Below are positions 1 through 8,735 of a stretch of 64,000 nucleotides of DNA, piece by piece; position 1 is the first letter of the stretch, and every line of letters starts with the position of its first letter. The stretch is from assembly GCA_017459565.1 (NCBI GenBank), contig JAFUCP010000029.1, positions 1 to 64,000 on the forward strand, given 5' to 3'. The notes under the pieces were generated by a model. That model had not been told where the DNA came from and made no database searches. It was given only the letters and a program-made list of their open reading frames with translations. This DNA is from Clostridia bacterium (GTDB lineage Bacteria > Bacillota > Clostridia > Christensenellales > Aristaeellaceae). Position numbers and translations under genes: made by a program.

Positions 1-204
1 CTGCAGGCCATACGCGCGATCGTTGAAGAAACCTTCGACCGCAAGTTCGACGAGGTATTCGACAAAAAGCTCGCGCCCCTGATAAAGGATGTTGAATCGA
101 TCAAGGTTGCCGTGCTGGAAATTGACGGGCATCTCAACGATATCAAGGCCGTCGTCGCGCAAAACTCCTATGATATTGCGAGGCTGAAAAGCAGGATCGC
201 GTAA
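1..204 (+). CDS. C-terminal fragment of a coiled-coil hypothetical protein
   Basis: An open frame enters from the left edge and ends with TAA at 202-204, giving the last 67 residues of a protein. The tail is strongly charged with heptad-like hydrophobic spacing (for example VESIKVAVLEIDGHLNDIK) and ends in KSRIA, so it is probably a coiled coil. I do not recognise the family, and the start and any N-terminal domain lie outside the window. A terminator-like hairpin follows directly. Confidence 0.6.
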   Translation: MQAIRAIVEETFDRKFDEVFDKKLAPLIKDVESIKVAVLEIDGHLNDIKAVVAQNSYDIARLKSRIA

Positions 205-220
205 ATGCATATGATACAGC

Positions 221-256
221 AACCCTCCGACCGCGCGGGCCGGAGGGCTTATGTTT
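221..256. terminator. Bidirectional terminator-like hairpin
   Basis: The arms CCCTCCG (223-229) and CGGAGGG (241-247) pair around a short GC loop, followed by CTTATGTTTTC on the plus strand. The hairpin lies between two convergent genes, so it probably ends both transcripts. The T-tract is weak. Confidence 0.5.
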
Positions 257-2215
257 TCAGTTTTCGTCTGAAGTCTCCAAAGCGGTTTCCTGCTGCCGGC
301 CCATGCCGGGCATCGGGCCTGTTATTACGGCCGACGCGCCTTCATCGGAGCTGGTGACGGTGTCCGTCAGCGTAATTTCGGCGCTGGCGTCGCCGCAGGT
401 CACGGTGTAGGCTTCGCCCACGGTGAGCGCGGGGGAGCTGACGACCACGGTTCCGAAGCTCTTTTCAACGCTGCCCGCCAGCACGAGGCCGCCATCCGCG
501 TCCAGCACTCGGATCTCGCCCGCTTCGCCGCTGAGACTGATGAGGAAGGAGGGCTGTTCGGAGGCTTCGGAAAAGCCCTCGGCCATGCCCGACGCGCCCG
601 CGGCGATGACCGTGCCGCCGGAAATAATGGCCGTGCCGTTGTAGTCCAGCGCGCCGTTCATGCTGTTGGCGGGGCCGGATACCACCACCGTGCCGCCGGT
701 GACGCTCAAATCGCCGTTGGAGTCGATGCCGTCGCCGTCCGCGTTCACATACAGTGTGCCGCCGCTGATGGCGATCAGCACGCCCTCCTGGGCGTCGAAG
801 GTCTCCTTTTCAGCGCTGCTGTCGGCGGCGTTCAAGCCGTCGTCCGAGGCGTATACGGATGTGATGCCGCCCTGGATCAGGATGACCGTGCCCTCAAGCC
901 CCTCGGCGCTCTGGCTGATTTCAATGGAGCCGCCGGCGACGGTCAGCGTTCCGTCGGCGTGCAGGCCGTCGTCGCCGCTGGCAATGTGGAGTACGCCGTC
1001 CGCGACGGTGAGACTGCCGTCGGCGTGGAAGGCGTCGTCCGCGGTGTCCAGGTTGAATTCGCCGCCGAGAATGGTTATGTCCCCGCTGGCCTTGAAGCCC
1101 TTGGCGCTGGGCGCGTCCTCCTCCTCGGTCTGGGCTGCATCAAGCGCGTCGAAGCCGCGGGGCATACCGCCCATCTCCATGCCCTCGGGTATCTCGCCCA
1201 TTTCAATCCCCTCCGGGGGCGAAGGCATTTCGCCCATCTCCGCGCCTTCGGGCCTCTCGCCCATATCAAACCTCTCCGGGGGCGAGGGCATATCGCCCAT
1301 CTCAATGCCCTCGGGCAATTCACCCATTTCAAATCCCTCCGGGGGTGTGGGCATATCGCCCAATTCCATGTCCTCTGGCATTTCACCCCCCGCGAAGGCG
1401 CCGCCGGGCATCATGCCGGGGAAGGCGTCCGTCGAAGCGCTTGCGCCGTTGGCTGCGCCGCCGTTGGTGGTGATGGTGAAGCTGCCGCCCCAGATGTAGA
1501 TATAGCCCAAATCATCCTTGGTGTCGTGGCTGGCGCGCACGGCGTCCTCGCCGGATTCGATGGTAAAGCTGCCGCCTGCGATCCGCACGCTGTCGTTGGC
1601 GTTCACGCCGCGCCCGGAAGCGGTGATGGCATAGCTGCCGGAGATGAACTTGATATCGTCGTTGCCGTCGATGCCGTCCCCGGCGGGGGAGATGACGGAA
1701 AGCGCGCCCGTGCCGTTGAAGGTCAGGTCCTCGTCGGAGAAAATCACAGCGCCGACGCCGCTGTCCCCGTCAAAGCCGTTCACGTTGGCAAGGGTGTTTT
1801 CCGTGCCCTCGGCCAGCGTGATAAACACCTTGTCGGCCTGCACGACCCGGATGGCCGCCGAATTCAGGGAAGTGATGCTCACGCCGTTCAGCACCAGCTG
1901 CACGCGCTCGTCGTCCTTGACGTCCACTACAATGCTGCCGTCGCTGAGCGTGCCCGAAAGCACATAGACGCCGCCGTCCATGATGGTGACGGTCCCGCCT
2001 TCCACGCTGACAACATGGGAGGCACATTCGGCGCTGTCGCCGGTGAGGACGATCATCTCCGCCGTGGCGTCCCAGTAGCCGGAAAGGTCGCGCTCTGTAA
2101 AGTAATCGTCAAACTGCGGCAGCGCCCCGGCGGCGCTCTCGCCGATGCCCGCCGTCGCCAGCGCCGCGATGACCAGCGCCGTCAGCAGGGCGATAAATCT
2201 CAATGCATATCTCAT
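257..2215 (-). CDS. Cthe_2159-type carbohydrate-binding domain protein, secreted
   Basis: The product has 652 residues and a Sec signal peptide (MRYALRFIALLTALVIAALA, then AGIGESAAGA) without a lipobox cysteine. The remainder matches the beta-helix Cthe_2159 family: repeated short strands of the kind GGTVTIMDGGVYVLSGTL, ADKVFITLAEGTENTL and many DG/GD turns. The founding member binds polygalacturonic acid. Residues about 275-355 are a Met/Pro/Glu-rich insert made of 21-residue repeats. It is the last gene of a minus-strand cluster after the VTC-domain polymerase and the DUF4956 protein, a grouping I know from other Clostridia. Its function in this cluster is not established. The start ATG has AGGAGGCACGG upstream. 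Confidence 0.8.
   Translation of the reverse strand: MRYALRFIALLTALVIAALATAGIGESAAGALPQFDDYFTERDLSGYWDATAEMIVLTGDSAECASHVVSVEGGTVTIMDGGVYVLSGTLSDGSIVVDVKDDERVQLVLNGVSITSLNSAAIRVVQADKVFITLAEGTENTLANVNGFDGDSGVGAVIFSDEDLTFNGTGALSVISPAGDGIDGNDDIKFISGSYAITASGRGVNANDSVRIAGGSFTIESGEDAVRASHDTKDDLGYIYIWGGSFTITTNGGAANGASASTDAFPGMMPGGAFAGGEMPEDMELGDMPTPPEGFEMGELPEGIEMGDMPSPPERFDMGERPEGAEMGEMPSPPEGIEMGEIPEGMEMGGMPRGFDALDAAQTEEEDAPSAKGFKASGDITILGGEFNLDTADDAFHADGSLTVADGVLHIASGDDGLHADGTLTVAGGSIEISQSAEGLEGTVILIQGGITSVYASDDGLNAADSSAEKETFDAQEGVLIAISGGTLYVNADGDGIDSNGDLSVTGGTVVVSGPANSMNGALDYNGTAIISGGTVIAAGASGMAEGFSEASEQPSFLISLSGEAGEIRVLDADGGLVLAGSVEKSFGTVVVSSPALTVGEAYTVTCGDASAEITLTDTVTSSDEGASAVITGPMPGMGRQQETALETSDEN
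1150..1395 (-). repeat. 63-bp coding tandem repeat (21-residue Met/Pro/Glu units)
   Basis: Within the carbohydrate-binding protein, about 3.6 units of 21 residues follow one another, each of the form PEGxEMGxMPSPPExxxMGE. The units differ from each other mainly at hydrophobic positions, so the repeat is diverged and probably selected at protein level. The insert has no predicted beta-helix character and interrupts the domain. Confidence 0.8.
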
Positions 2216-2251
2216 GTCCGTGCCTCCTTTCGGGGAATCCGTGCCGCAGCG

Positions 2252-2938
2252 TCACAGCTCCGAGGACGTGATTTCGCCCTGGAACATGGCGATTTCAAGG
2301 TTGCCGTTGTGACAGCGCAGCTCGTCGATAAACGCCTTTTCATTCGCGCCGGGCTTGAGGGTGACCTCATAGGTCAGGCGAAACAGGCTGCCCATGTTCA
2401 CGGTCTTGACCTGTTGCAGCTTCCAGCCGGAGCAGTGGGCCTTGAGCGCCCCGTCGAACGCGCCGTCATAGTCCAGATCCTCCGGCACGGTGACGCGCAG
2501 CGTCTTTTTCAGCCCCCGGGCTTCGGGGTCGAAGCGGCCTATGAGCAGGAATATGGCGCACATGATCAGCGCGAACAGCACCGCGTAGGCCAGATAGCCC
2601 ATGCCGGCGATCAGGCCGGCGACCATGGCCATAAAGATCATGGCCATCTCACGGGCCGTGCCGGGGGCGGAGCGGAAGCGCACCAGCGTGAACGCGCCCG
2701 CCGTGGCCACGCCCGCGCCGACGTTGCCGTTGACCATCATGATCGTCACGCACACCAGCGCCGGAAGCGCCGCCAGCGCCGCCAGAAAGCTGTGGGAGAG
2801 GCCGGACTTGCGGGACGCCGTCAGCGCGATGCCCGCGCCGATGATCAGCGATACAGCCATGCAGAGCAGAAACTGGGTTACCGGGATGACCGTCATGGCC
2901 GATGAGTCGAACAGACCCTTGAAAATCGTATCAAGCAT
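2252..2938 (-). CDS. DUF4956 family membrane protein
   Basis: The product has 228 residues with four or five membrane segments in the first 135 (for example FLLCMAVSLIIGAGIALTA, FLAALAALPALVCVTIMMV and the run around MAMIFMAMVAGLIAGMGYLA) and a soluble C-terminal part of about 80 residues. The central stretch GVATAGAFTLVRFRSAPGTA is the typical DUF4956 core. The function of the family is unknown; it is commonly next to VTC-domain polyphosphate polymerases, as here, where its start overlaps the end of that gene by 8 bases. Translational coupling suggests the two proteins work together at the membrane. Confidence 0.85.
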   Translation of the reverse strand: MLDTIFKGLFDSSAMTVIPVTQFLLCMAVSLIIGAGIALTASRKSGLSHSFLAALAALPALVCVTIMMVNGNVGAGVATAGAFTLVRFRSAPGTAREMAMIFMAMVAGLIAGMGYLAYAVLFALIMCAIFLLIGRFDPEARGLKKTLRVTVPEDLDYDGAFDGALKAHCSGWKLQQVKTVNMGSLFRLTYEVTLKPGANEKAFIDELRCHNGNLEIAMFQGEITSSEL

Positions 2939-3656
2939 AGCGCTTACCTCCTGTCACATTTTGCGCCGCCAGCAGCTGCCCGTAGGCGGTTCCGTACTTG
3001 GAATAGGATATCCTGCGGATTTTGTTCTCCGTGAGAAAGTGGGTCATCCACAGCGGGATGCCGCCCGGGGTCTTTAATTCCATCAGAACCTCGTCGCCCT
3101 TAAGAAGCGGCGTGCCCCAGCAGCTTGTCCCCAGGTCGATGTGGTCCGTGCGCCAAAGAAGGTTGTCGTCCAGCGTCACGCGGAAGTCGGTGCCGTCGGT
3201 GGGGTAGAAGGCCTCCCGCTCATAGCTCAGAAACATCGCGGGGCGCAGCGTCGGCCCGTAGAAGGCCCTGAACGCTTCGATTTCCCGGGCGATCTGCCCC
3301 TGCGCCGGGAGGGACTGCCCACTCTTAAGTGCCTCCATCGCCGCGTGGTTCGGCAAAACCAGCCGCCGCTTGTATACCACCGATTCAAATTTCTTCTTCA
3401 GCTCCACAAAGACCTCGTCGTCGGGGCCCGCCTTGCCGTAGGCGCGCACCCGCAGCTTTTCCTTGTACAGCGGCTTTTCGATGGAGCGCCGCACCAGCCG
3501 GAAGCTGTCCGTGTCCAGATAGATGTTGCGGATGGTGGCGTGTCCGAAGCGGTCCGGCGCCATGTGGCCCGCCATCGCCTGCCGCAGCAGCGCCGCCTGG
3601 CGGCGCGTGAGCATGTATTTAATCTCATAGCGCTTGAAAGTCATTTGAGCGTCCAT
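2931..3656 (-). CDS. VTC-domain polyphosphate polymerase
   Basis: This 241-residue protein is of the VTC/triphosphate-tunnel type. Typical basic and acidic strands are visible: FKRYEIKYMLTRRQ near the N-terminus, RNIYLDTDSFRLVRRSIE, EKLRVRAYG, EVFVELKKKFESVVYKRR and a late EVLMELKTPGG. In yeast the VTC4 domain makes polyphosphate from ATP; bacterial stand-alone VTC proteins are assumed to do something similar, but that is inference. It has no membrane segment, and the overlapping DUF4956 protein could supply one. It is the first gene of the minus-strand cluster. Confidence 0.8.
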   Translation of the reverse strand: MDAQMTFKRYEIKYMLTRRQAALLRQAMAGHMAPDRFGHATIRNIYLDTDSFRLVRRSIEKPLYKEKLRVRAYGKAGPDDEVFVELKKKFESVVYKRRLVLPNHAAMEALKSGQSLPAQGQIAREIEAFRAFYGPTLRPAMFLSYEREAFYPTDGTDFRVTLDDNLLWRTDHIDLGTSCWGTPLLKGDEVLMELKTPGGIPLWMTHFLTENKIRRISYSKYGTAYGQLLAAQNVTGGKRYA

Positions 3657-3853
3657 GTCAAATCCCTCCGATTGTATGTTGCCGGATTGGGAGCCGGCGC
3701 TTTGCCGCGCCCCCGGTTGACGATGGCATTATAGGCCGCAAGTCTTGAACGAAGCTTGAAGAATTCAAACATTTCTGTTGCCAATTGGATTTAACAATGC
3801 TATAATATAGATGAAGATAACCCGAACGCAATTGAGAAAAGGGAGGGTTCAGC
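3657..3853. promoter_or_regulatory. Divergent promoter region with a clear plus-strand promoter
   Basis: On the plus strand TTGCCA (3778-3783) and TATAAT (3801-3806) are 17 bases apart, about 48 bases before the kinase-like gene. On the minus strand a perfect -10 (TATAAT, reverse of 3728-3733) faces the VTC gene, but its -35 is not obvious. Between them TTGAAGAATTCAA forms a short inverted repeat that could be an operator. Confidence 0.7.
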
Positions 3854-4471
3854 GTGAACAAGCAGAGCATTGTCATCGACCGTGAATACGGCAGCGGCGG
3901 TCGCGAAGTGGCGCGCATATTGTCGGAAAGACTGGGCATTGAGTTCTATGACGGCAACCTGCTCGCCATGGCGGGCAAGGAGTATGGCATCGAGCTGGGC
4001 GTGATCCAGGAATACGACGAGAAGGGCGTGGGCGGCGTGCTGTCCGATATCGCCATGATGAGCAGCGCCAATACCGGCGGCTATAAGATGGAGGAGGCCT
4101 ACAGCGTGTTTTCCGCCCAGTCCCGCCTGGTGCAGCAGCTGGTGGCGAAGGGGCCCTGCATCTTCCTGGGCCGCTGCACCGCCCACATTCTCAAAACTGA
4201 GGCCCACGTGCCCTTTGTAAACGCCTTTATCTATGCCAGCAGCATGGAGGACCGCGTCCGGCGCGCCCGGGAGGTGGACGGCGTGGATTCAGGCCGGATC
4301 GAGGCCTATATCAAGCGCCGGGACAGCCAGCGCAAGAATTACAACAAGTTCTTCGCCAATAAAACCTGGGGCGATCCCAAAAACTATGACCTGATGCTCA
4401 ATACCTCCGCGCTGGGCTACGAGGGCGCGGCGGAGGCCATACTGGGCGTGATCAGGGCCAGGGAAGAGTAA
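3854..4471 (+). CDS. Cytidylate-kinase-like family protein
   Basis: The product has 205 residues and starts with GTG behind GGGAGGG. The N-terminus IVIDREYGSGGREVARIL is the shortened P-loop of the cytidylate-kinase-like family, and the nearby FYDGNLL resembles its nucleotide-binding loop. A lid-like basic region (RRARE, KRRDSQRKNYNKFFAN) follows. Family members are predicted nucleotide or small-molecule kinases and the true substrate is not known. It has its own promoter and is separated by 290 bases from the next gene. Confidence 0.75.
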   Translation: MNKQSIVIDREYGSGGREVARILSERLGIEFYDGNLLAMAGKEYGIELGVIQEYDEKGVGGVLSDIAMMSSANTGGYKMEEAYSVFSAQSRLVQQLVAKGPCIFLGRCTAHILKTEAHVPFVNAFIYASSMEDRVRRAREVDGVDSGRIEAYIKRRDSQRKNYNKFFANKTWGDPKNYDLMLNTSALGYEGAAEAILGVIRAREE

Positions 4472-4692
4472 TACTCTTCTCAATCAAAAATACACCAATC
4501 AAGGGCTGCTTTTTGGCAGCTGCCGCGCCTGGAAAACTTGACTTGACGCCAGCAAGCCTGCGTTTTCCATTCTTGCATCAACGAAAAATCATCTCCTTGC
4601 TTGATAACATTTTAAACTGAGAATAGAATAAGCTTTGAATTTATGCCAATCGCGTTAAACCAAGGTTTAACGCGATCTTTTATGCCCGGGGC
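4472..4692 (+). other. Intergenic region with a long hairpin (4649-4676)
   Basis: The first 170 bases show only a weak GCTGC/GCAGC hairpin near 4510. At 4649-4676 the 13-base arms ATCGCGTTAAACC and GGTTTAACGCGAT pair perfectly around AA, followed by CTTTTATG. This is probably a rho-independent terminator insulating the TCA operon, although a role as an operator is also possible. Confidence 0.6.
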
Positions 4693-4727
4693 TTGACAAA
4701 GCGTGTATCGATGTATACAATGATACA
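4693..4727 (+). promoter_or_regulatory. TCA-operon promoter with 24-bp palindromic operator
   Basis: TTGACA (4693-4698) and TACAAT (4716-4721) are exactly 17 bases apart. The stretch 4704-4727 reads TGTATC, two bases, TGTATACA, two bases, GATACA, and is symmetric at 20 of 24 positions. It covers the -10 element. GntR regulators of the FCD subgroup bind T-G-T-A-type palindromes, and one is encoded two genes downstream, so autoregulation of the operon is the simplest reading. Confidence 0.8.
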
Positions 4728-4761
4728 AAAATACTCAAATACGACCTCGGGAGATGAGACC

Positions 4762-6138
4762 ATGCTGGAAATGTCCAACAAAACCAACCTGCTGGAACAG
4801 CGGCAGTACAAGTATTCCTTGCAGGATGTGCCCAATCCCAACCTGTACCGGGATATTTATCCCTACGACGAGGTGCCCCGCGTGGCGTTCAACCACCGCC
4901 GCGTGCCCATGGGGATGCCGGAGGACATATGGATCACGGACACCTCCTTCCGCGACGGGCAGCAGTCCGTGGAGCCGTACACCGTCAACCAGATCGTGGA
5001 GCTGTACAAGCTGATGGCGCGGCTGGGCGGTCCTTACGGCATCATTCGCCAGACGGAGTTTTTCGTCTACAGCGAAAAGGACCGCGAGGCCATCGCCCGC
5101 TGCCAGGACCTGGGCTACCGCTTCCCGGAGATCACCACCTGGATCCGCGCCACCCGGGAGGATTTCAAGCTGGTCAAGGACCTGGGCATCCGGGAGACGG
5201 GCATCCTGGTCTCCTGCAGCGATTATCACATCTTCAAGAAGATGCAGATGAGCCGCAAGCAGGTCATGGAGTATTATCTCAGGACCGTGGCGGACGCCTT
5301 TGAGGCCGGGGTCATGCCCCGCTGCCACCTGGAGGACATCACCCGGGCGGACTTTTACGGCTTTGTGGTGCCCTTTGTGAACGAGCTGATGAAGATGAGC
5401 CAGGACGCGGGCATTCCCGTGAAGATTCGCGCCTGCGATACCATGGGCTACGGTGTGCCCTATTCCGAGGTGGCGCTGCCCCGCAGTGTGCCCGGCATCA
5501 TATACGGCCTGCAGCACTATTCCGACGTGCCCAGCGACATGCTGGAGTGGCACGGCCACAACGACTTCTACAAGGCCGTGGCCAACGCCTCCACGGCCTG
5601 GCTGTACGGCGCCTGCGCGGTGAACTGCTCGCTGCTGGGCATCGGAGAGCGCACCGGCAATATCCCGCTGGAGGCCATGGTGATGGAATATGCCTCCCTG
5701 CGGGGGAGCCTGGACGGCATGGACACCACCGCGATCACCGATATCGCCCGCTATTTCCGGGACGAGATCGGCTATGAAATCCCCGTGATGACGCCCTTTG
5801 TGGGCCGCCAGTTCAACACCACCCGCGCCGGCATCCACGCCGACGGCCTGCTCAAGGACGCGGAGGTATACACCATCTTCAACACCCGCAAGCTGCTGGG
5901 GCGCGCCCCCTCGGTGATGATCGGCAAGGCCAGCGGTCTGGCGGGCATCGCCTACTGGATCAACGAAAACTACGGCCTGGAGGGCGATCAGGCCGTGGAC
6001 AAGAAGAGCCCGCTGGTGGTTTCGCTGAAGGAATGGATCGACGCCGAATATGCCGACGGACGGCAGACCACGCTCTCCAACGCGGAGCTGGAAACGAAGA
6101 TCGAAGCGCTGTCCGGCGGGAAATTCCACAGACTGTGA
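4762..6138 (+). CDS. (Re)-citrate synthase / homocitrate synthase-like enzyme
   Basis: The product has 458 residues and belongs to the DRE-TIM metallolyase group that includes homocitrate, isopropylmalate and (Re)-citrate synthases. The DTSFRDGQQ signature is at residues 60-68, the metal-binding HGHND at 264-268 and GERTGN at 295-300. Aconitase and isocitrate dehydrogenase genes follow, so the likely reaction is condensation of oxaloacetate and acetyl-CoA to citrate, as in clostridial (Re)-citrate synthases. No si-type citrate synthase gene is in the window. The frame stays open upstream to 4693, but that lies in the -35 box, so the ATG with CGGGAG in front is the start. Homocitrate synthase is the alternative. 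Confidence 0.8.
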   Translation: MLEMSNKTNLLEQRQYKYSLQDVPNPNLYRDIYPYDEVPRVAFNHRRVPMGMPEDIWITDTSFRDGQQSVEPYTVNQIVELYKLMARLGGPYGIIRQTEFFVYSEKDREAIARCQDLGYRFPEITTWIRATREDFKLVKDLGIRETGILVSCSDYHIFKKMQMSRKQVMEYYLRTVADAFEAGVMPRCHLEDITRADFYGFVVPFVNELMKMSQDAGIPVKIRACDTMGYGVPYSEVALPRSVPGIIYGLQHYSDVPSDMLEWHGHNDFYKAVANASTAWLYGACAVNCSLLGIGERTGNIPLEAMVMEYASLRGSLDGMDTTAITDIARYFRDEIGYEIPVMTPFVGRQFNTTRAGIHADGLLKDAEVYTIFNTRKLLGRAPSVMIGKASGLAGIAYWINENYGLEGDQAVDKKSPLVVSLKEWIDAEYADGRQTTLSNAELETKIEALSGGKFHRL

Positions 6139-6151
6139 GGAGGGTTTGAGC

Positions 6152-6799
6152 ATGATGGATTACAGGACCGTTTCGCTGGCCGACCAGGTGTTTGAACACC
6201 TTGAATCCGATATACTGAGCGGCACCTATCAGCGCGGCGATATCATTACCGAAATGCAGCTCTGCCAGGAGCTGGGCGTCAGCCGCACCCCCATCCGCGA
6301 GGCGCTGCGCCGGCTGTTCCAGGAGCATCTGATCGAGGACACGCCCAAGGGCACCATGGTGCTGGGCATCACGCCCAAGGATTTTAAGGATATGTCCGAG
6401 ATCCGGCTGCGCATCGAGGAGTTGGCCGTGCGCGGCTTTGTGGAAAACGCCACGGAGGATGACCTCAAGGCGCTGAACGAGGCCGTGGATTTCCAGGAGT
6501 TTTATCTTTCCCGAAGCGACGTGGACCAGCTCAAGGCGCTGGACGGGCGCTTCCATGAGATCATCTATTCCGGCTGCGGCAGCATGATTTTGCGGGACAC
6601 GCTGGCCCCGCTGCACAAGAAGATACAGCAGTACCGGCGCAATGCCCTGCGCACGCCGGACCGGGCGGCCCATTCGGTGAGGGAGCATCGCTCCATACTG
6701 GAGGCCATCCAGCAGCGCAACGCGGACCTTGCCGCCGAGCGGATGTATGAGCATATCGAAAACGCCATGGATCGAGGGCTTGAAAAGGAGGACGCCTGA
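6152..6799 (+). CDS. GntR-family regulator with FCD ligand domain
   Basis: This 215-residue protein has an N-terminal winged helix (ITEMQLCQELGVSRTPIREALRRL, about residues 33-55) and an all-helical FCD C-terminal domain with histidines placed as for metal or ligand binding (DGRFHEII and SVREHRSILEAI). It lies inside the TCA operon, 13 bases after the synthase and just before aconitase. It probably binds the palindrome at 4704-4727 and responds to an organic acid, which is inference from the subgroup and context. The start ATG has GAGGAGGG upstream. Confidence 0.85.
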   Translation: MMDYRTVSLADQVFEHLESDILSGTYQRGDIITEMQLCQELGVSRTPIREALRRLFQEHLIEDTPKGTMVLGITPKDFKDMSEIRLRIEELAVRGFVENATEDDLKALNEAVDFQEFYLSRSDVDQLKALDGRFHEIIYSGCGSMILRDTLAPLHKKIQQYRRNALRTPDRAAHSVREHRSILEAIQQRNADLAAERMYEHIENAMDRGLEKEDA

Positions 6800-6800
6800 T

Positions 6801-8735
6801 ATGGGCATGACCATCGCACAGAAGATCATCAGCAAGCACCTCGTCTCCGGGGAAATGATCCCCGGGCGCGAGATCGCCCTGCGCATCGACCAGACCCTGA
6901 CCCAGGACGCCACGGGCACCATGGCCTATCTGGAATTTGAAACCATGGGCATTGAGCGCGTGCGCACCGAGCTGAGCGTGGCCTATATCGACCACAACAC
7001 CCTGCAATGCGGCTTTGAAAACGCCGACGACCACCGCTATATCCAGTCCGTGGCGAAGAAGCACGGCATACGCTTCTCGCGCCCCGGCAACGGCATCTGT
7101 CACCAGGTCCACCTGGAGCGCTTCGGCGTGCCGGGAAAGACGCTGATCGGCTCTGACAGCCATACGCCCACCGGCGGCGGCATCGGTATGCTGGCCTTCG
7201 GCGCGGGCGGCATGGACGTGGCCGTGGCCATGGGCGGCGGCGCGTACTACATCACCATGCCGAAGATGTTCAAGGTGAACCTCACCGGCCGGCTGCGTCC
7301 CTTTGTCACCGCGAAGGATGTGAGCCTTGAGATATTGCGCATCCTCTCCGTCAAGGGCGGCGTGGGAGCGATTATCGAGTGGGGCGGCGAGGGCATCAAA
7401 ACCCTGTCCGTGCCGGAGCGCGCCACGATCACCAACATGGGCACGGAGCTGGGCGCCACCACCTCCATATTCCCCTCCGATGAGATCACCCGGGCCTTCC
7501 TCAGGGCCGAGGGCAGGGAAGAGGACTGGGTCGCGCTTGAAAGCGACGCGGACGCGGCCTATGACCGCGTCATCGATATCGACCTTTCCACCCTGGAGCC
7601 CCTCGTGGCCTGTCCCCACAGCCCGGACAACGTGAAGAAGGTCTCCGAACTGAAGGGCGTCAAGGTGGACCAGGTGTGCATCGGTTCCTGCACCAATTCC
7701 AGCCTCATGGATATGCTCAAGGTGGCCGCGCTGCTTCGCGGCAGGCGGATCGACCCCTCCGTCAGCCTGTCCATATCTCCCGGTTCCCGGCAGGTGCTTT
7801 CGATGCTGGCCGAAAGCGGCGCGCTGAACGACATCCTCGCCAGCGGCGCGCGGGTGCTGGAATGTGCCTGCGGCCCCTGCATCGGCATGGGCTTCAGCCC
7901 CAACAGCGCGGGCATCTCCCTGCGCACCTTCAACCGCAACTTCCTGGGCCGCAGCGGGACCGCAGACGCGGGCGTCCACCTGGTCTCTCCGGAGACCGCT
8001 GTGGCCGCGGCGCTGACCGGCTATGTCACCGATCCCAGGCAGCTGGGCGAAATGCCCGAAATCCACATGCCCGAAGCGTTCAGCGTGGACGACAGCGCCG
8101 TGCTGATGCCCGCTTCAGAGGCAGAGGCCGCGGACGTGGAGGTGCTGCGAGGGCCGAACATCAAGCCCTTCCCGGCCAGTCGCAGCGTGGAGGACGGCAT
8201 CGAAGCGCTGCTGACGCTCAAGGTGGGCGACAACATCACCACCGACCACATCATGCCCGCCGGGGCGAAGATACTGCCCTATCGCAGCAACATACCGCAC
8301 CTATCGCAGTATTGCTTCGCAGTTTGCGACGAGACCTTCCCGGAGCGTGCCAAGGCCGCGGGGGAGAGCATCATCGTGGGCGGCTCCAATTACGGCCAGG
8401 GCTCTTCCCGGGAACACGCGGCACTGGTGCCGCTGTACCTGGGCGTGCGGGCGGTGATCGCCAAGAGCTTCGCGCGCATCCACGTCGCCAACCTGATCAA
8501 CGCTGGCATCCTGCCGCTGACCTTCAAAAATCCGGAGGATTACGACGCCCTCAACCAGGGGGATCGGCTGGCGCTTAAAAACATCCATGCGGGTATGGAT
8601 GCGGGAACGGTCGTGCTGGAGGATTTGGATACCGGCAAGCGCTTTGAGCTGGCCTGTGATTTCACCCAGCGCCAGAAGGATATGCTGAAGGCGGGCGGGC
8701 TGCTCGCCTATACGAAGGAGGCTGCTTCAAAATGA
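6801..8735 (+). CDS. Aconitate hydratase
   Basis: This 644-residue enzyme interconverts citrate and isocitrate through a [4Fe-4S] cluster. The probable cluster ligands are C297 (in GSCTNSS) and C357 and C360 (in CACGPCIGMG). The swivel domain is visible near the end (GGSNYGQGSSREHAAL). The length fits the short monomeric aconitases related to LeuC/LeuD fusions rather than the 900-residue AcnA. The start at 6801 has AAAGGAGG upstream, and the gene begins 1 base after the GntR stop. Its stop overlaps the isocitrate dehydrogenase start (ATGA). Confidence 0.92.
   Translation: MGMTIAQKIISKHLVSGEMIPGREIALRIDQTLTQDATGTMAYLEFETMGIERVRTELSVAYIDHNTLQCGFENADDHRYIQSVAKKHGIRFSRPGNGICHQVHLERFGVPGKTLIGSDSHTPTGGGIGMLAFGAGGMDVAVAMGGGAYYITMPKMFKVNLTGRLRPFVTAKDVSLEILRILSVKGGVGAIIEWGGEGIKTLSVPERATITNMGTELGATTSIFPSDEITRAFLRAEGREEDWVALESDADAAYDRVIDIDLSTLEPLVACPHSPDNVKKVSELKGVKVDQVCIGSCTNSSLMDMLKVAALLRGRRIDPSVSLSISPGSRQVLSMLAESGALNDILASGARVLECACGPCIGMGFSPNSAGISLRTFNRNFLGRSGTADAGVHLVSPETAVAAALTGYVTDPRQLGEMPEIHMPEAFSVDDSAVLMPASEAEAADVEVLRGPNIKPFPASRSVEDGIEALLTLKVGDNITTDHIMPAGAKILPYRSNIPHLSQYCFAVCDETFPERAKAAGESIIVGGSNYGQGSSREHAALVPLYLGVRAVIAKSFARIHVANLINAGILPLTFKNPEDYDALNQGDRLALKNIHAGMDAGTVVLEDLDTGKRFELACDFTQRQKDMLKAGGLLAYTKEAASK

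Noticed and set aside
959-2905. Very long open frame opposite the carbohydrate-binding and DUF4956 genes
   Set aside because: It runs antisense to two real genes in G+C-rich DNA, is low in hydrophobic structure and has no ribosome site; it is a codon-bias artefact.
4735-6153. 472-codon antisense frame opposite the citrate synthase gene
   Set aside because: The composition (His/Val/Gly/Ala-rich) is typical of shadow frames, and the sense strand carries clear enzyme motifs.
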